Source: a candidate division FCPU426 bacterium (GTDB lineage: Bacteria; Oederibacteriota; JAAXVQ01; JAUVAV01). From it: 14,231 bases of DNA. The stretch is taken from assembly GCA_030619365.1 (NCBI GenBank), contig JAUXBQ010000045.1, forward strand, positions 1 to 14,231, in the 5' to 3' direction. This document shows, one piece after another, positions 1 to 6,706 of this stretch; within the stretch, counting starts at the first letter, position 1, and each line of letters starts with the position of its first letter. The notes below the pieces were generated by a model that ran no database searches, had not been told where the DNA came from, and saw nothing but the letters and a program-made list of their open reading frames with translations. The position numbers and the translations under genes are program-made.

Positions 1-1
1 C

Positions 2-553
2 CGCGCCCACCCCACCCGGCCGCTCAAGAAATTCGTGGAACTGGCTTACCGCTTTGAAGTGCGGCGCGGGAAAGAGCGGGGGACCTACCCACTGAAACTC
101 TACATGGATTCCCGCTGGCCCGTGCTCATGACCAGGCAGTACGGCGGTTACTCGTCCTACCCCGTGAACAAGGCGGACGTCAACTTTTCACCGTTCTTAC
201 ATTTTTTCCAGGTGCGGCGCGGGAAATTGGCGATTCTGATTGTGGAAGCCGAACCGCGCCAGGGTCTGGGCGCCCACGTAGCGGACTTGTTCAACCGCCG
301 GCAGGACACGCTGCTGTGGCAGGGCGAAGGGCTGGAGTTTACCTCGCCCGGTCCTGGGGGCGGGGCGCCGCGCAAAGTCAGGCGGGAGCTGACCGCGGAA
401 ATCCAGCCCGCGGAAGTGAAAATGCTGCTGGTCAAGGAACCGGTTACCTGGAATATTCTCAGCCAGGAAGAAAGCCTGCAGCCTGACAAGATTTTCCTGC
501 TGGAATCCGTCGAAGGCTCCTGGATGGGTTCGCCCGTTGAAAACGAAGATTGA
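2..553 (+). CDS. Unrecognised protein, 3' part (left end cut by window)
   Basis: The reading frame is open from the first bases of the window to a TGA at 551-553, so the gene very probably begins upstream. A GTG at 35 is an in-frame codon but has no ribosome binding site, and I do not treat it as the start. The visible 183 residues form a soluble, mixed alpha/beta-looking chain with no signal peptide or membrane segment. Basic stretches such as RRGKERG and the paired VRRGK are visible, and a Gly/Pro-rich stretch (PGPGGGAP) near the middle probably marks a linker. I recognise no family or catalytic motif. The gene runs in the same direction as tmk but is separated from it by 283 bases, so it may be a different transcription unit. 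Codon use (GC-rich third positions) matches the downstream housekeeping genes, which supports it being real coding sequence. Confidence 0.7.
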   Translation, partial: RAHPTRPLKKFVELAYRFEVRRGKERGTYPLKLYMDSRWPVLMTRQYGGYSSYPVNKADVNFSPFLHFFQVRRGKLAILIVEAEPRQGLGAHVADLFNRRQDTLLWQGEGLEFTSPGPGGGAPRKVRRELTAEIQPAEVKMLLVKEPVTWNILSQEESLQPDKIFLLESVEGSWMGSPVENED

Positions 554-836
554 TAAACCGGTTTTTCATTTCCGCAGTGCTGGGCGGATTTCCGCCAAAA
601 GCGTTTAAAGTAAAGGACGTTTTTCCGGATTTTCCACGGGTCCATAAAATCTCCCTGTTCATCCAGCCCGCAATATTCTCTTATTTTATGAATAAAATCC
701 GGGAAATCATTGCTTTCCGCGGCGCCTGCGGAAAAAATCGAGGAATTATTGATTAATTACTTGATTTCGGGGATTAAATAGTGTTTCATGGGAGGCAGAA
801 TCGGCAAATAGGTCTATTTTGAAAGGTTAAAACTTA
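554..836. other. AT-richer intergenic gap upstream of tmk
   Basis: No convincing gene is seen here; the one open frame on the + strand has no Shine-Dalgarno and no recognisable product. Three inverted repeats are visible: GGCGGA/TCCGCC with a 2-nt loop near 583-596, a 7-bp arm pair ATTTTAT/ATAAAAT at 683-698, and TTTCCGC/GCGGAAA at 714-734 with a 7-nt loop. None is followed by a T-run on the + strand, so none looks like an intrinsic terminator for the upstream gene. The segment carries a possible promoter at 749-777 and a weak AAAGG ribosome site about 10 bases before tmk. Confidence 0.5.
749..777 (+). promoter_or_regulatory. Possible sigma-70-type promoter for the tmk operon
   Basis: TTGATT at 749-754 and GATTAA at 772-777 are separated by 17 bases. 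The -35 matches the consensus well and the -10 only partly (3 of 6). It lies in the AT-richest stretch of the gap, about 60 bases before the tmk start, where a promoter for this block would be expected. This is a weak call from sequence alone. Confidence 0.25.
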
Positions 837-1499
837 ATGGCCAATAAAAAGCGTGGTTTTTTTATAACGCTCGAAGGGCCGGATGGATCTGGGAAGAGCA
901 CTCAATTTAAACTTTTGGTTGCCCGTTTAAAGCACGAAGGATTGCAGGTCACGGCTACCCGGGAGCCGGGGGGACATCCCTTGGCCGAGAAAATCCGGGT
1001 TCTTCTTTTGGGGAAAGAGGAATCACCCCCAGGACCGGAAGCTGAACTTCTGCTTTTCCTAGCCGCCCGGGCTCAGCACGTCCGCGACCTGATTCAACCG
1101 GCTCTGTCCCAAGGACACATCGTGGTCTGTGAGCGATTCAGCGATTCCACCTACGCCTATCAGGTCGGGGGGCGAGGGTTGCCCGCGGCGTTCGTGCGCA
1201 GCGCCAACCGCTTTGCCACCGGCGGGCTCAAGCCCGATCTCACCCTGCTATACGATCTTCCGCCGGCCACCGGATTGCGCCGCGCGTACCGCGCCAAGCA
1301 AGGCCATGACCGGATGGAATCCGCGGCCCGGTCCTTTCAGACCGGCGTGCGGAAAGGGTATCGCCAACTGGCCGCGTGGGAGCCGCAACGCATTAAAATT
1401 TTACGTGGTGACCACCCGCGGGCAACGGTCACCGCCCAGACCTGGAAACGGGTGAAGGAAAAAATGCCTCGCATACGGAAGCAATGTCATGTTGTTTAA
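837..1499 (+). CDS. tmk: Thymidylate (dTMP) kinase
   Basis: It phosphorylates dTMP to dTDP with ATP in the cytoplasm, an essential step of dTTP supply. The 220-residue product has the usual family length. The P-loop GPDGSGKST is at residues 14-22, followed by the TREPGG substrate loop (41-46), the ERFSDSTYAYQ segment at 99-109 (the family DR/ERF motif) and a LID-like region with RAYRAK and the DRMES motif. The sheet strand PDLTLLYD before the LID is also typical. The ATG at 837 gives the expected short N-terminus before the first beta strand (FFITLEG), with a modest AAAGG about 10 bases upstream. The last 11 bases overlap the start of holB in another frame. This tmk-holB pairing is common and links nucleotide supply with the replication machinery. 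The C-terminal end is rich in basic residues. Confidence 0.96.
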   Translation: MANKKRGFFITLEGPDGSGKSTQFKLLVARLKHEGLQVTATREPGGHPLAEKIRVLLLGKEESPPGPEAELLLFLAARAQHVRDLIQPALSQGHIVVCERFSDSTYAYQVGGRGLPAAFVRSANRFATGGLKPDLTLLYDLPPATGLRRAYRAKQGHDRMESAARSFQTGVRKGYRQLAAWEPQRIKILRGDHPRATVTAQTWKRVKEKMPRIRKQCHVV

Positions 1500-2493
1500 G
1501 GATATCCAGGGCCAGGATCAGGCTGTGGCGTACCTGACGCGGTGCGTGGCGCAGGCGCGGGTTCCACACGCGCTGCTGTTTACCGGCCCGGAGGGCGTGG
1601 GCAAGCGCGCCACCGCGCTGGCGTTGGCCCAGGCGCTGAATTGCCAGGCGTCCCGGGAGGGCGAGGCGTGCGGCGTTTGCTCCGCCTGCCGGAAAGTGGA
1701 GCGCGGGGCGCACGCGGACGTGCGGCTGTTGGAGCCCGAGGGCCAGAGTTTGAAAATTGACCAGATCCGCGAACACCTGCAGCGCGGCGTGATGCTCAAG
1801 GCCATGGAGGGCCGGACCAAGGTTTACCTGCTGGATCCGGCGGACGCCCTGACCCCGGAAGCGGCCAACAGCCTGCTCAAAGTATTGGAAGAACCGCCCG
1901 CGGACGTGGTGATCGTTTTAATCACCACCCAGCCGTTTGGCCTGTTTCCGACCATACGCTCCCGCTGCCAGGAAGTACGTTTTCACGCGCTGTCCATGCC
2001 GGCCATGACCGCCTGGCTGGAAAACCGGCAGGCGCTCGCGCCTGAGATGGCCAAAACCCTGGCGCGCCTGTCCGGTGGCCGCCCGGCCGAGGCCCTGCGC
2101 CTCGCCGACCCGGAGGTTCAGGCCTTGCGCGCGCAAGCCATCGAGATCGTGCGGCAGGCCTCCCCGGGAGAGTGGCCGGCCGCGGCCCTGCGGCTGGGCG
2201 AACTGCAAGCCGAACTGCCGGAGGTATTGACGTTTATTTTAACCTGGTACCGGGATCAGCTGATTCTGGTCAGCGGCGGGGACCGGGAACTCCTCATGAA
2301 CCGTGACCGGTTGAGTGACCTGGCAGCGGACAGCCGGCGGGAAACCCCCGAGACGCTGCAGGAAAAATGCCGGGCCGTGCTCAAAGCGCAGGAGCAGATC
2401 CGGAGGAATGTGAATATTCAGCTGGTACTGGAGAACGTGTTTATGCAACTGGGATCATCCCGGACCGGGACCATCGGCACGGGAAGGGTGTAA
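1489..2493 (+). CDS. holB: DNA polymerase III subunit delta' (clamp loader)
   Basis: This AAA+ subunit of the clamp-loader complex helps load the beta sliding clamp at primer-template junctions. The 334-residue protein starts with the typical FKDIQGQ segment. It has a P-loop-like GPEGVGKR at 33-40, a four-cysteine zinc module (C52, C61, C64, C67), the NSLLKVLEEPP helix at 127-137 and the sensor-1 SRC motif at 158-160. It could in principle be a short DnaX (gamma/tau), but the length, the altered P-loop ending in R rather than T/S, and the position directly after tmk favour delta'. The ATG lies inside the tmk 3' end, giving an 11-base overlap and probable translational coupling. The C-terminal part (about 210-334) is the less conserved collar domain. 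Confidence 0.93.
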   Translation: MLFKDIQGQDQAVAYLTRCVAQARVPHALLFTGPEGVGKRATALALAQALNCQASREGEACGVCSACRKVERGAHADVRLLEPEGQSLKIDQIREHLQRGVMLKAMEGRTKVYLLDPADALTPEAANSLLKVLEEPPADVVIVLITTQPFGLFPTIRSRCQEVRFHALSMPAMTAWLENRQALAPEMAKTLARLSGGRPAEALRLADPEVQALRAQAIEIVRQASPGEWPAAALRLGELQAELPEVLTFILTWYRDQLILVSGGDRELLMNRDRLSDLAADSRRETPETLQEKCRAVLKAQEQIRRNVNIQLVLENVFMQLGSSRTGTIGTGRV

Positions 2494-2511
2494 GGCTGAG
2501 TTAAATTGCAG

Positions 2512-2532
2512 CGGCCGCCCGCGCGGCGGCCG
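2512..2532 (+). other. GC-only hairpin between holB and ricT
   Basis: Arms CGGCCGCC and GGCGGCCG (8 bp, all G-C) enclose a 5-base loop. The stem ends six bases before the ricT Shine-Dalgarno sequence GAGGTG (2539-2544). No T-run follows, so it is not an intrinsic terminator. It could shape translation or processing of the mRNA at this junction, or simply be a by-product of high GC. Confidence 0.45.
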
Positions 2533-2550
2533 AGAGTTGAGGTGAAGGCA

Positions 2551-3576
2551 ATGCCGGAAGTGGTCGGAATTCAATTTATCAAGGGGGGCGGCGTGTTTTA
2601 TTACCGCGCCCCGTCGGAACAACTGGCGCTCGACAGCCTGTGCGTGGTGGAGAGCGAGCACGGTATGCAGATGGCGCGGGTGGTGCGCGGGCAGCGATCC
2701 CTGTCCGAGGACCGGACCCGGGGCGGGCTGCACAACGTCCTGCGGGCGGCCTCGCCGCGCGATCAGGAACAATACAAAAAAAATGAGCGGCGGGAGCAGG
2801 ACGCCTACCGCCTGTGCCGGCGGAAAGTCCTGGAAAAAAATCTTCAGATGAAACTGGTGGACGTCAATTTCACCCTGGACGGGCGGAAAGCGGTTTTCTT
2901 TTTTACGGCCGAGAACCGGGTGGATTTCCGGGAATTGGTTAAGGAACTGGCGCACGCCCTGAAGCTCAAAATCGAAATGCGGCAGATCGGCGTCCGGGAC
3001 GAGGCCCGGCGTCTCGGCGGCGTGGGGTGTTGCGGCCGGCCACTCTGTTGCAGCACGTTCCTAAAGGATTTTTCCTCGGTCTCGATCCGCATGGCCAAGG
3101 AGCAAAACCTGTCGCTTAATCCCACCAAAGTTTCGGGATTGTGCGGCCGTCTCATGTGTTGCCTGGCGTACGAATACGACGGGACCCTGGCCAAGAGCAA
3201 GCGCAGGCGGCATGACGAAAAACCAGCCCACAAAGGGCAGGCCGCGAAATCCGCGGCCAAGTCCCAACCAGCTTGTAAATCCTGTCCAGAACCCTGCGGA
3301 CCGCCAGAGGGCGCACCCGCCGCCCCAGCGGGAGCATCCGCCCCCCAAGCCTGCGAACCGCAGGCGGGCGCACCCGCGCCGGGCACGAACGCCGCCTTGC
3401 CGGCCGAGCAGCCTGGGAACGCCTCGCAAGCGGGAGCATCCGCCCCGCAACGGGGGGCGAATGCCCCGCAAGAGGGCGCGCGGCCAAGCCAGCCGGGGCA
3501 GGGGCAACCGGGGCAGGGGCATTTTCAGCGCAAGGACAATAAATTCCGGCACAAACATCCGAAACGACGGCAATAG
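2551..3576 (+). CDS. ricT: RicT/YaaT-like PSP1-domain protein with repetitive C-terminal tail
   Basis: In Bacillus, RicT (YaaT) acts with RicA and RicF in a complex that carries iron-sulfur clusters and promotes RNase Y-dependent mRNA maturation. The family signature is clear: GGVGCCGRPLCCSTF around residues 157-170 (C160, C161, C166, C167), then LSLNP and SGLCGRLMCCL near 191-205 (C198, C203, C204). The ATG at 2551 is chosen over an upstream TTG at 2506 because GAGGTG lies six bases before it and MPEVVGIQF is the normal N-terminus. The product has 341 residues, longer than typical RicT, because of a C-terminal extension from about 225 onward. That tail is low-complexity, rich in Ala, Pro, Gly and Gln, contains heptapeptide repeats of the GASAPQ type, and ends in a basic stretch (KFRHKHPKRRQ). 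The basic end could bind RNA, but that is inference. Whether RicA and RicF partners exist in this organism cannot be seen here. Confidence 0.9.
   Translation: MPEVVGIQFIKGGGVFYYRAPSEQLALDSLCVVESEHGMQMARVVRGQRSLSEDRTRGGLHNVLRAASPRDQEQYKKNERREQDAYRLCRRKVLEKNLQMKLVDVNFTLDGRKAVFFFTAENRVDFRELVKELAHALKLKIEMRQIGVRDEARRLGGVGCCGRPLCCSTFLKDFSSVSIRMAKEQNLSLNPTKVSGLCGRLMCCLAYEYDGTLAKSKRRRHDEKPAHKGQAAKSAAKSQPACKSCPEPCGPPEGAPAAPAGASAPQACEPQAGAPAPGTNAALPAEQPGNASQAGASAPQRGANAPQEGARPSQPGQGQPGQGHFQRKDNKFRHKHPKRRQ
3307..3492 (+). repeat. Degenerate 21-bp (heptapeptide) repeats in the ricT tail
   Basis: Six 7-codon units are visible: EGAPAAP, AGASAPQ, then after a five-residue spacer AGAPAPG, and after a 15-residue spacer AGASAPQ, RGANAPQ and EGARPSQ. 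Two units share 18 identical bases (3327-3344 and 3429-3446). Several units fold as short palindromes of the form GGGGC-N4-GCCCC (for example around the GAAT at RGANAPQ). Unit length stays in frame. A 17-base core (3334-3350) recurs exactly in the radical SAM gene at 6390-6406. Confidence 0.75.
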
Positions 3577-3580
3577 GAGG
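3575..3580 (+). promoter_or_regulatory. Shine-Dalgarno AGGAGG that decides the metG start
   Basis: A perfect AGGAGG overlaps the ricT stop codon (TAG, 3574-3576). It lies only two bases from the GTG at 3583, which is too close, but eight bases from the in-frame TTG at 3589. I therefore prefer TTG as the metG start. Confidence 0.6.
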
Positions 3581-3588
3581 ACGTGCTT

Positions 3589-5136
3589 TTGTCTTCACGG
3601 AAACCATATTACCTGACCACGGCCATCACCTACGCCAATTCCAAGCCGCATATCGGGCACGCCTACGAAGAGATCGCCACGGACGTGCTCGCGCGCTGGA
3701 AGCGCGCCACCGGCCACGATGTGCAATTCGTCACCGGTTCGGACGAACACTCTGCCAACGTGGAAACCAAGGCCAAGGAGCTGGGGCAGAGCCCGGCCGA
3801 GTACTGCGAGCACATGGCGGGCGTCTTCCAGGACACCTGGCAAGCCCTGGGCATTTCCTATGACCGTTTCATCCGCACCTCGGAGCCGGTTCATCACGCC
3901 GCTTCCCGGGAAATGGTGAGGCGGGCGACCCGGTCCGGAGACGTGTACAAAGGCCGGTATGAAGGCTGGTACTGCAACTCCTGCGAAAACTATTACGTGG
4001 AGACCGATCTCAAGGACGGCCAATGCCCGGTGCACGGGATCAAACCCGTGTGGCTTTCGGAGGAAAACTATTTTTTCAAGCTCTCGCGCTATGCCCCCCG
4101 GCTGCTGGAGCACATCGAGACGCATCCGGAATTCATCCAGCCCGAATCCCGCCGCAAGGAAGTCATGAATATCATCCGCGGCGGGCTCAAAGACTTGTCC
4201 ATTTCCCGGGCCGGCACCCAGTGGGGCATTCCGTTTCCCGACGACGCCACTCACATCATCTACGTGTGGTTTGACGCGCTGATCAATTACATCTCGGCGC
4301 TCGGGTTCCCGGATGACATGCAGAAGTTCGAGCGCTACTGGCCGGCGGACGTGCATGTCATCGGCAAGGATATCACGCGTTTTCACTGCATCATCTGGCC
4401 GGCCATGCTGATGTCGGCCCAGCTGCCGCTGCCCCGGCGGGTATTCGGTCACGGCTTTATTTATCTTAAGGGGGAGAAAATTTCCAAGACGAAAGGTAAC
4501 GTGCTGGATCCCCTGGACATGGTGAAGGCCTACGGCCTGGATCCCTTCCGCTACGTGCTCCTGGCCGCGAATAATTTTTCCGGCGATGGGGAGTTTTCCG
4601 AGGAGGAAATGGTAGAGCGCTACAACAGCGACCTGGCCAATGACATGGGCAACCTGCTTAACCGCACGCTGACCATGGTGGAAAAGTATTGCCAGGGCCG
4701 CGTGCCCGCGGCCGGGTCTATAACAGTGGCTGTGGACGAGGCCCTGCCGGCCCAGGCGGCCCGGCTGTTCCCGGCTTTTCAGGAGGCCATGGAGCAATTG
4801 AATTTTTCCGGCGCGCTGTCCCTGGTCTGGGACCTGGTGAAGCGCGCCAACAAATACATCGAGGAAGCCGCGCCCTGGTCTTTGGCCAAGCAGGGCGAAC
4901 AAGACCGCTTGAACCGGGTCATGCTGAACCTGCTGGAAAGCTTGCGGCTGGTGGCCGGGTATATCCAGGCCTTTATGCCGGAAACCACGCCGCGCATCCT
5001 GGCGCAACTCGGGGATCCGGACCCCGGGCGCCGGGTCTCCTTTCCCGCGGAAGCGGAGTGGGGGCGCCTGGCCGTGGGCCAGGCCATCGCCAAAACCGGC
5101 CCGCTGTTTCCCCGCTGGGAGAAGGCAGCCAAGTGA
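3589..5136 (+). CDS. metG: Methionyl-tRNA synthetase
   Basis: It charges tRNA-Met and initiator tRNA with methionine. It is a class I synthetase: the HIGH motif is intact at residues 21-24 (SKPHIGHAY) and the KMSKS loop appears as KISKT at 297-301, followed by GNVLDP. The connective-peptide zinc knuckle is visible as YCNSCENYY, then CPVHG. The WFDALINYISALGF segment is the usual methionine-pocket region, and the helical anticodon-binding domain fills the C-terminal third. The product has 515 residues and stops after that domain, without the C-terminal EMAPII/Trbp111-like tRNA-binding domain that many bacterial MetRS carry. Short forms like this are common. The start is an unusual TTG; the GTG two codons earlier is the alternative. 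The gene follows ricT by only 12 bases. Confidence 0.95.
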   Translation: MSSRKPYYLTTAITYANSKPHIGHAYEEIATDVLARWKRATGHDVQFVTGSDEHSANVETKAKELGQSPAEYCEHMAGVFQDTWQALGISYDRFIRTSEPVHHAASREMVRRATRSGDVYKGRYEGWYCNSCENYYVETDLKDGQCPVHGIKPVWLSEENYFFKLSRYAPRLLEHIETHPEFIQPESRRKEVMNIIRGGLKDLSISRAGTQWGIPFPDDATHIIYVWFDALINYISALGFPDDMQKFERYWPADVHVIGKDITRFHCIIWPAMLMSAQLPLPRRVFGHGFIYLKGEKISKTKGNVLDPLDMVKAYGLDPFRYVLLAANNFSGDGEFSEEEMVERYNSDLANDMGNLLNRTLTMVEKYCQGRVPAAGSITVAVDEALPAQAARLFPAFQEAMEQLNFSGALSLVWDLVKRANKYIEEAAPWSLAKQGEQDRLNRVMLNLLESLRLVAGYIQAFMPETTPRILAQLGDPDPGRRVSFPAEAEWGRLAVGQAIAKTGPLFPRWEKAAK

Positions 5137-5177
5137 GCACCCGGATCAGCGGCCAGGCGCGCGGGGATTGAACGTTA

Positions 5178-6593
5178 ATGGATTTAATTGACACGCACGT
5201 TCATTTGGAGGACGAAGCGTTTGACCCGGACCGGGTGGCCGTGATTGAGCAGGCGGGCGCGGTTGGCGTGAAAACCATGATCAACGCCGGGTCCACGCCC
5301 ACGGCCAACTGCGCGGCCCAGTTGCTGACAAAAGAATTTCCCGGCCTCTTTGCCGCCGCGGGAGTGCATCCCCACGAATTCCCGGACCTGGGCGTGGAAA
5401 AATTGGCGGACCTCCCCGGCCAGTTGTGCCAGGAAAAGGTCGTGGCCCTGGGGGAGATCGGGCTGGACTATCATGTGTTTCCGGATTACCCGCCGCCTCA
5501 TCCCGAGGCGCAGCAGGCCGCTTATCGTAGCCAACTGCGGTTGGCGCGTATTTTTGAATTACCGCTGATCATCCACGTGCGCGAAGCCCAGGCGGACGCC
5601 CTGCGGCTGTTGCGGGAGCAGGGCCCTTTTCCCAACGCCGGGGTGTTTCACTGCTACGCGGGCGGGACGGAATTTCTGGCGGAATGCCTGGAGCTGGGCT
5701 TCTATATCGGCGTGGGGGGGCCCGTAACCTATCCCAAGGCGGACGCGCTCCGGGCCGCGCTGCGCCAGGCGCCCGCGGACCGGCTGCTGCTGGAAACGGA
5801 CGCGCCCTACTTGCCCCCGCAGACGCGAAGGGGAAAGCGCAATGAACCGGCCGCAATTCGGGAAGTGGCCGAGGCCGTGGCCGCGCTGCGCGGCATGTCG
5901 CCGGACACCCTGGCCGCGCAGACCAGTGAGAACGCCCGGCGTTTGTTTAAGCTTAACCCGTTCGATTCCGGCTGCTTTACTTATGCGATTAAAGACCGGT
6001 TATACGTGAATTTAACCAACCGCTGTTCGTCGGACTGTACTTTCTGTCCCCGCCGGGTCAGCCGGCGCGTGCAGGAATTTGACCTGACTTTGCAACGGGA
6101 GCCCCTGGCGCGGGAGCTCATCACGGCGATCGGCGATCCGAAGGCTTTCCGAGAAATCGTGTTTTGCGGTTTCGGCGAGCCACTGCTGCGCCTGCCCACG
6201 TTACTGGACGTGGCCCGCGCAGTGAAGGCGCGGGGCGGGAGGGTCCGGGTGGACACCAACGGGCAGGCCGCGCTGATCCACGGCCGGGATATACTCCCGG
6301 ACTGCGAGGGCTTGGTCGACGAGTGGTCCGTCTCGCTGAATACCGCGGACCCGGAGCAATACCAGCGGATCGTGCGCCCGGCCGGGGGGGCATCCGCCCC
6401 CCAAGCTGGCCGGGAGGTGCACGCCGGGGTAATCACCTTCATTCAACAGGCCGTGCAGCGCGGCTTCCGGGTCACGGTGACGGCCGTGGAATTGCCCGAA
6501 ATCGACGCGCGGGCCTTGCCACAGCGCGCAGCGCAACTGGGCGCACACTACCGGGGGCGCGTACCGCAGCGCCTGGGAGAACCGGAGGACTAA
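5178..6593 (+). CDS. Fused TatD-family hydrolase and TatD-linked radical SAM protein
   Basis: One continuous 471-residue frame joins two proteins that are usually separate neighbours. Residues 1-258 are a TatD metal-dependent hydrolase (TIM-barrel DNase/amidohydrolase-like). H7 and H9 of the HxH motif, E93 in GEIGLDYH, H133 in IIHVRE, H158 in FHCY and D208 in ETDAPY supply the metal ligands. Residues 259-471 are a radical SAM domain with CSSDCTFC (C283, C287, C290) for the 4Fe-4S cluster and GFGEP at 331-335. It matches the group known as TatD family-linked radical SAM proteins, whose substrate is unknown. Residues 403-409 (GGASAPQ) form an extra stretch within the radical SAM part, encoded by a palindrome, and they look like an insertion. 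The ATG at 5178 gives the family N-terminus LIDTHVHL. The ribosome site is weak (GGGGA about 10 bases upstream). The gene follows metG by 41 bases, as tatD commonly does. Confidence 0.9.
   Translation: MDLIDTHVHLEDEAFDPDRVAVIEQAGAVGVKTMINAGSTPTANCAAQLLTKEFPGLFAAAGVHPHEFPDLGVEKLADLPGQLCQEKVVALGEIGLDYHVFPDYPPPHPEAQQAAYRSQLRLARIFELPLIIHVREAQADALRLLREQGPFPNAGVFHCYAGGTEFLAECLELGFYIGVGGPVTYPKADALRAALRQAPADRLLLETDAPYLPPQTRRGKRNEPAAIREVAEAVAALRGMSPDTLAAQTSENARRLFKLNPFDSGCFTYAIKDRLYVNLTNRCSSDCTFCPRRVSRRVQEFDLTLQREPLARELITAIGDPKAFREIVFCGFGEPLLRLPTLLDVARAVKARGGRVRVDTNGQAALIHGRDILPDCEGLVDEWSVSLNTADPEQYQRIVRPAGGASAPQAGREVHAGVITFIQQAVQRGFRVTVTAVELPEIDARALPQRAAQLGAHYRGRVPQRLGEPED
6377..6414 (+). repeat. 38-nt palindromic element inside the radical SAM coding sequence
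   Basis: An inner stem GGGGGGC (6385-6391) pairs with GCCCCCC (6396-6402) across an ATCC loop. An outer stem CCCGGCC (6377-6383) pairs with GGCCGGG (6408-6414), with a bulge of one base on one side and five on the other. It encodes residues around GGASAPQAG in frame. The segment 6390-6406 is identical over 17 bases to 3334-3350 in the ricT tail, read in the same frame. This looks like a dispersed coding palindrome that tolerates insertion in a surface loop. Confidence 0.65.
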
Positions 6594-6644
6594 AACGGTC
6601 GCCACAGTGGTGAGAACGGAAAACTGGAAAAAGAGAAATAAAAA

Positions 6645-6686
6645 GCAAAAGGCAACAAGCGAAAGTCGAGAGGCGAGAGGCGAAAA
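6645..6686 (+). repeat. Purine-rich degenerate heptamer tandem repeat before trpC
   Basis: Six consecutive 7-base units approximating GCGARAG can be laid out in this interval. The whole gap from about 6608 to 6697 is almost pure A/G on the + strand. No trp leader peptide with Trp codons and no attenuator hairpin is seen. The only other recognisable element is the strong AAGGAGG (6691-6697) that serves trpC. Confidence 0.6.
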
Positions 6687-6706
6687 GATCAAGGAGGCAG
6701 GAACCC

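Noticed and set aside
714..734. Terminator for the first gene at the TTTCCGC/GCGGAAA hairpin
   Set aside because: The stem is followed by A residues, not T, on the transcribed + strand, and lies 160 bases after the stop.
550..756. 68-codon + strand frame after the first gene
   Set aside because: It has no Shine-Dalgarno, lies in AT-richer intergenic sequence with inverted repeats, and gives no recognisable product.
2844..3607. Long overlapping open frames on both strands across the ricT tail
   Set aside because: They consist of Arg/Pro/Ala-rich translations of the GC-rich repeat in other frames and have no ribosome sites or known domains.
3595..5007. 470-codon open frame on the minus strand opposite metG
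   Set aside because: It mirrors the GC-rich third-position bias of metG, has no recognisable product, and metG is certain.
6594..6706. Trp leader peptide or attenuator upstream of trpC
   Set aside because: No short frame with Trp codons and no competing hairpins with a T-run are seen; the gap is almost all purine.
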